This document shows, piece after piece, positions 6,057 to 8,456 of a DNA stretch of 8,456 nucleotides. This DNA is from AC-50 sp035640455 (GTDB taxonomy: Bacteria; Actinomycetota; Thermoleophilia; Gaiellales; Gaiellaceae). The stretch spans positions 1 to 8,456 of the forward strand of contig DASQWB010000006.1 in NCBI GenBank assembly GCA_035640455.1, in the 5' to 3' direction. Numbering within the stretch: position 1 is the stretch's first letter; every line of letters starts with the position of its first letter. The translations under genes and the position numbers were made by a program. The notes beneath the pieces were generated by a model that saw only the letters and a program-made list of their open reading frames with translations, ran no database searches and was not told the DNA's origin.

Positions 6057-7351
6057 GCCGCGAGAGGCGCCGGCTCGGTCCCGGCCTCGGCCTCGGGCTC
6101 CTCGCCGGACTCGGGCCCGCTGTACGGGTAGCGGTCGGTGAGCACGTAGAGGTAGCTGTTCACCTGCGCGCCGTAGCGGAGCGCCCAAGCGCCGGCGTTC
6201 CGGAAGCCGGTCGGCATCCGGCCGGTGGCGAGCGAGGCGAACCAGCCGAGGAAGGCGGTGACGAACAGGAGGCTCGACGCCGCGGCGGAGTCGACGAGGA
6301 GAGCCGGGATCGCAAGCGGGAGCCGCCCCAGCGTGATGAGCCGGTGCTGCCGCTCGGGCGGGTCGATCTCGAGGTCGATCGGATACGTCGCCGGGCGCCC
6401 GACGAAGCCGGGAAACGGGTTCGCGACGAGGCCGAGGAACGCGTAGACGTGCGTCTGGTAGCGGACGTACGAGGAGATGAAGCGGTGGAGCGCGCTCGGC
6501 GAGCGGCCGAGGGCGAGCGTCGCGAACCAGTTCGCGATCACGGCGAGGACGACGGCGATGCCCCAGAGGACGAGCCAGACGGCGTGGGGGACGACAAGGA
6601 AGAGGCGGAAGAAGACGGTGACACGCGAGCGCCGCAGGTCGTCCTCGATCCGGAGGCGCACCGGACGCGGCGGCTGGCCCCCGAGCACCCCGGTCGCGCC
6701 CGCGTCGAGGTTCGGGTAGCGCTCGCTCAGCAGGAGGACGTACGCAGCCACCTGGGCGAGATACCCGATGCCCCACGCGAGGACGTTGCGGAACCCCTGC
6801 GGCATCCGGCCTCGCACGAGGCAGGCGAACCAGGCGAGGAAGGACACGGTCCCGAGGACGACGCCGCCGGCGATGCTGAACTTGCTTCCTTCCTGGTAGT
6901 AGGCGCGGCCGCTCGGCCCGCCGACGAAGTTCCAGCCGGTGCCGAGGAACACCTCGGCGACGATGATCGCCGGGATCGCGAGGATGATCCTGAACACGAC
7001 CTTCAGGCGGTTCTGCCGTGCGGGCGGCGCGAGCTCGACGTCGACCGGGTAGCCGGGATCGCCGTTGAAGGCCGGGTACGGATTGGCGGCGAGCGAGAGG
7101 TACGCGTTCACGTGCGTCGCGTAGCGGACGAAGCGGGCCAGGAAGCCGTAGAGCCCCTGCGGCGGCTGCCCCCGTACGAGGGTCGCGAACCAGTTCAGGA
7201 TCGCGGCGACGATCGCGGCGACCGTCCAGAGGAAGAGCCAGATGAAGTGCGGGATCGCCAGCAGCAGGCGGAAGAAGACCGTCAGCCGCGAGCGGTGGAG
7301 GTCGTCGGTGACGACGACTCGCGCGGGAACGGAGGCCAGAACGTTGTCCAT
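6053..7351 (-). CDS. DUF4389-type multi-pass membrane protein with four repeated units
   Basis: This is a 432-residue polytopic membrane protein of unknown function. Its sequence resembles the DUF4389 family. Four related units of about 100 residues can be aligned by eye, at about 18-96, 112-214, 238-316 and 334-410. Each opens with an Arg-(Leu/Val) and a short basic/hydrophobic run, has a Pro about 12-15 residues on (34, 127, 255, 349), then a Trp-Phe-Ala before a Gly-(Arg/Gln)-x-Pro or similar turn (54-63, 174-184, 275-285, 370-380), and then an aromatic segment with His/Gln-Val/Ala-x-x-Tyr ending in a (Tyr/Phe)-Pro (near 92-93, 212-213, 312-313, 408-409). Units 1 and 3 are most alike, as are 2 and 4, so a two-unit ancestor probably duplicated. 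The tail after 410 is acidic and probably soluble. The ATG at 7351 has a GGGAAG 8 bases upstream; an in-frame ATG at 7387, overlapping the dehydratase start, is a less likely alternative. The gene is co-transcribed with the M48 protease. Confidence 0.85.
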   Translation of the reverse strand: MDNVLASVPARVVVTDDLHRSRLTVFFRLLLAIPHFIWLFLWTVAAIVAAILNWFATLVRGQPPQGLYGFLARFVRYATHVNAYLSLAANPYPAFNGDPGYPVDVELAPPARQNRLKVVFRIILAIPAIIVAEVFLGTGWNFVGGPSGRAYYQEGSKFSIAGGVVLGTVSFLAWFACLVRGRMPQGFRNVLAWGIGYLAQVAAYVLLLSERYPNLDAGATGVLGGQPPRPVRLRIEDDLRRSRVTVFFRLFLVVPHAVWLVLWGIAVVLAVIANWFATLALGRSPSALHRFISSYVRYQTHVYAFLGLVANPFPGFVGRPATYPIDLEIDPPERQHRLITLGRLPLAIPALLVDSAAASSLLFVTAFLGWFASLATGRMPTGFRNAGAWALRYGAQVNSYLYVLTDRYPYSGPESGEEPEAEAGTEPAPLAA

Positions 7352-7365
7352 TGGGCCATCTTCCC

Positions 7366-7371
7366 AAAGTA
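7366..7371 (-). promoter_or_regulatory. Putative -10 box for the DUF4389/M48 operon
   Basis: TACTTT on the minus strand fits TANNNT and lies 14 bases before the ATG at 7351. This would give a leader of about 7 bases. It overlaps the oppositely oriented TACGAT box of the dehydratase gene by two bases. No -35 box is evident. Confidence 0.35.
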
Positions 7372-7375
7372 CGAT
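7370..7375 (+). promoter_or_regulatory. Putative -10 box for the dehydratase gene
   Basis: TACGAT fits TANNNT and lies 10 bases before the ATG at 7386, placing the expected start site within a few bases of the start codon (near-leaderless). There is no good Shine-Dalgarno sequence. The only -35-like element, TTGTCC at 7344-7349, is 20 bases away and weak. Confidence 0.38.
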
Positions 7376-7385
7376 CGCGAGCACC

Positions 7386-8351
7386 ATGCCGCCGCTCGTC
7401 TCGCTCGACGACGTGCTCGCGGCGCGCGGGCGGATCGCGGGACGGCTGCACCGGACGCCGATGCTCGGCTCGCGCACCCTCTCCGAGCGCGCCGGCGTCG
7501 AGGTCGTCTTCAAGGCGGAGCTCTTCCAGCGCACCGGCTCGTTCAAGCCGCGCGGCGTCCTGAACAAGCTCGCGACGCTCTCGGACGAGGAGAAGCGGCG
7601 CGGCGTGATCTCGATCTCGGCCGGGAACCACGCGCAGGCGCTCGCCTATGCGGCGGCCGTCGAAGGGATCGACGCGCTCGTCGTCATGTGGGAGACCGCG
7701 AGCCCGATGAAGATCGCCGCGGCGCGCGGCTACGGCGCGACGATCGACACCGAGGCGCCGGACATCCCGGCCGCGTTCGAGCGGCTCGACGCGCTGATCG
7801 CCGAGACCGGGCGCACGCTCGTCCATCCCTACGACGACCCGGTGGTCATGGCCGGGCAGGGGACGGTCGGCCTCGAGATCGTGGAAGATCTCCCGGATGT
7901 CGACGTCGTCCTCGTCCAGGTCGGTGGCGGCGGGCTCGTGTCCGGGATCGCCACGGCCGTGAAGGGCCTGCGACCGGCGGCGCGCGTCGTCGCGATCGAG
8001 CCGGAGCTCTCCGCGGCCCTGCACGAGAGCCTGAAGGCCGGGCAGCCGGTGACCGTCGAGGCGCGCTCGCTCGCCGACGGGCTGAACGGCCCCTACGCGG
8101 GCGCGAACTGCGTCGAGATCTGCGGCGCGCTCGGGGTCGAGTCGGTGCTCGTCACGGAGGAGGACTTGAAGGAGGGATTCCGCTTCATGTACGGCCGCAT
8201 GAAGCTCGCCTGCGAGGCCGCGGGAGCGGCCACGGCGGCTGCGCTCCTGGCCGGAAAGGTCGAGCTGGAGCCGGGTTCCAGGGTCGCCGCCGTCGTCTCG
8301 GGCGGGAACGTGGCGCCGGAAGCGGCCGTTGCTATCCTGGCCGAGCGATGA
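7386..8351 (+). CDS. PLP-dependent threonine/serine dehydratase (threonine ammonia-lyase, short form)
   Basis: This 321-residue fold-type II PLP enzyme probably deaminates threonine to 2-oxobutanoate (and serine to pyruvate) in the cytoplasm. Key elements are visible: K54 in Gly-Ser-Phe-Lys-Pro-Arg-Gly (51-57) as the Schiff-base lysine, Ser-Ala-Gly-Asn-His-Ala-Gln (78-84), the Gly-rich phosphate-binding loop Gly-Gly-Gly-Gly-Leu (180-184), and the closing Ser-Gly-Gly-Asn (305-308). The chain stops there and has no C-terminal ACT domain, so it resembles the short catabolic TdcB/serine-racemase-like group rather than isoleucine-inhibited biosynthetic IlvA. The name ilvA is therefore not assigned. 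The ATG at 7386 fits the family's N-terminus. The gene diverges from the DUF4389 operon over a 34-base gap, and its stop overlaps the start of rpmE (ATGA). Serine racemase or another beta-eliminating activity cannot be excluded by sequence alone. Confidence 0.92.
   Translation: MPPLVSLDDVLAARGRIAGRLHRTPMLGSRTLSERAGVEVVFKAELFQRTGSFKPRGVLNKLATLSDEEKRRGVISISAGNHAQALAYAAAVEGIDALVVMWETASPMKIAAARGYGATIDTEAPDIPAAFERLDALIAETGRTLVHPYDDPVVMAGQGTVGLEIVEDLPDVDVVLVQVGGGGLVSGIATAVKGLRPAARVVAIEPELSAALHESLKAGQPVTVEARSLADGLNGPYAGANCVEICGALGVESVLVTEEDLKEGFRFMYGRMKLACEAAGAATAAALLAGKVELEPGSRVAAVVSGGNVAPEAAVAILAER
8330..8338 (+). promoter_or_regulatory. Putative extended -10 promoter of rpmE inside the dehydratase gene
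   Basis: TGC-TATCCT (8330-8338) combines a TGn extension with a TANNNT hexamer. It ends 9 bases before the rpmE ATG at 8348, so the mRNA would be leaderless or nearly so. The bases between the box and the ATG contain no strong Shine-Dalgarno sequence. The element lies wholly within the last codons of the dehydratase. Confidence 0.42.
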
Positions 8352-8456
8352 AGGCCGGCATCCATCCCGAGTACGTCCTGGCGACCGTCACCTGCTCCTG
8401 CGGGAACACGTTCCAGACCCGTTCGACGAAGCCCGAGCTGCACGTCGAGATCTGCT
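8348..8456 (+). CDS. rpmE: 50S ribosomal protein L31, zinc-binding form (5' part only)
   Basis: The first 36 codons of ribosomal protein L31 are present and the rest lies beyond the window. The start Met-Lys-Ala-Gly-Ile-His-Pro-Glu-Tyr (1-9), then Thr-Val-Thr-Cys-Ser-Cys-Gly-Asn-Thr-Phe (13-22) and Thr-Arg-Ser-Thr-Lys-Pro-Glu (24-30), is diagnostic of the family. C16, C18 and C36 are three of the usual four zinc ligands, so this is the cysteine-bearing (C+) form found in zinc-replete cells. The ATG overlaps the dehydratase stop as ATGA, allowing coupled translation, while a promoter-like element just upstream could drive it alone. In many bacteria rpmE lies near prfA, so release factor 1 may follow outside the window; that is expectation, not observation. 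Confidence 0.95.
   Translation, partial: MKAGIHPEYVLATVTCSCGNTFQTRSTKPELHVEIC

Noticed and set aside
6057..8024. Upstream extension of the M48 frame to 1059 codons
   Set aside because: Only the last 403 residues resemble a protein family. The rest is low-complexity sequence out of frame with the DUF4389 gene and antisense to the dehydratase, so GTG at 6056 was taken as the start.
8093..8443. Minus-strand frame of 116 codons at the window end
   Set aside because: It is antisense to the dehydratase and rpmE, both strongly supported, and shows no recognisable motif.
1..8456. Transposons, CRISPR arrays, tRNA or rRNA genes, riboswitches
   Set aside because: No spaced repeats, transposase motifs, terminal inverted repeats, tRNA-like cloverleaf or rRNA-like stretch were seen. 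All gaps without a gene are under 300 bases.

Overview
The window is very GC-rich (roughly 70% by eye, with G or C at most third codon positions). Genes are densely packed, GTG starts are common, and TANNNT -10 boxes sit only a few bases upstream of several start codons, the arrangement used for leaderless mRNAs. Together with the gene content this suggests a high-GC actinobacterium, perhaps the Thermoleophilia (Gaiellales/Solirubrobacterales) side. The lineage is inferred, not shown. I see no insertion sequence, phage gene, CRISPR array, tRNA or rRNA; this looks like ordinary chromosomal backbone.

Layout. (1) 9-941, minus: a secreted M23 (LytM-type) metallopeptidase. (2) 1028-4621, plus: an electron-transfer module read away from the peptidase. 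It holds etfB and etfA two bases apart, then a 160-base gap with two stem-loops, then electron-transfer-flavoprotein:quinone oxidoreductase (ETF-QO). (3) 4657-4743, plus: a 28-codon ORF encoding little more than a lipoprotein signal peptide with a perfect lipobox. It is too short for usual gene-caller cut-offs. (4) 4845-7351, minus: two membrane-protein genes that overlap by four bases. The first is a DUF4389 protein built from four copies of one unit, and the second is a Ste24-like M48 zinc protease. (5) 7386-8456, plus: a short PLP-dependent threonine/serine dehydratase, overlapping by four bases the start of rpmE (ribosomal protein L31), which runs off the window.

How the genes work together. 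EtfB and EtfA form the soluble heterodimer that collects electrons from flavin dehydrogenases such as acyl-CoA dehydrogenases. ETF-QO passes them to the membrane quinone pool. The other units have no evident metabolic link to this, although the DUF4389 and Ste24-like genes are probably co-translated and may act together in the membrane.

Most notable points: the ETF-QO here lacks the last of the four cysteines that normally hold its [4Fe-4S] cluster (Ile542 takes its place); the tiny lipopeptide ORF; the four-unit architecture of the DUF4389 protein and its coupling to a protease; a perfect 11-base inverted repeat between etfA and ETF-QO; and an extended -10 promoter for rpmE buried in the end of the dehydratase gene. 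No clearly new multi-gene system is evident. The DUF4389/protease pair and the lipopeptide are the closest candidates.
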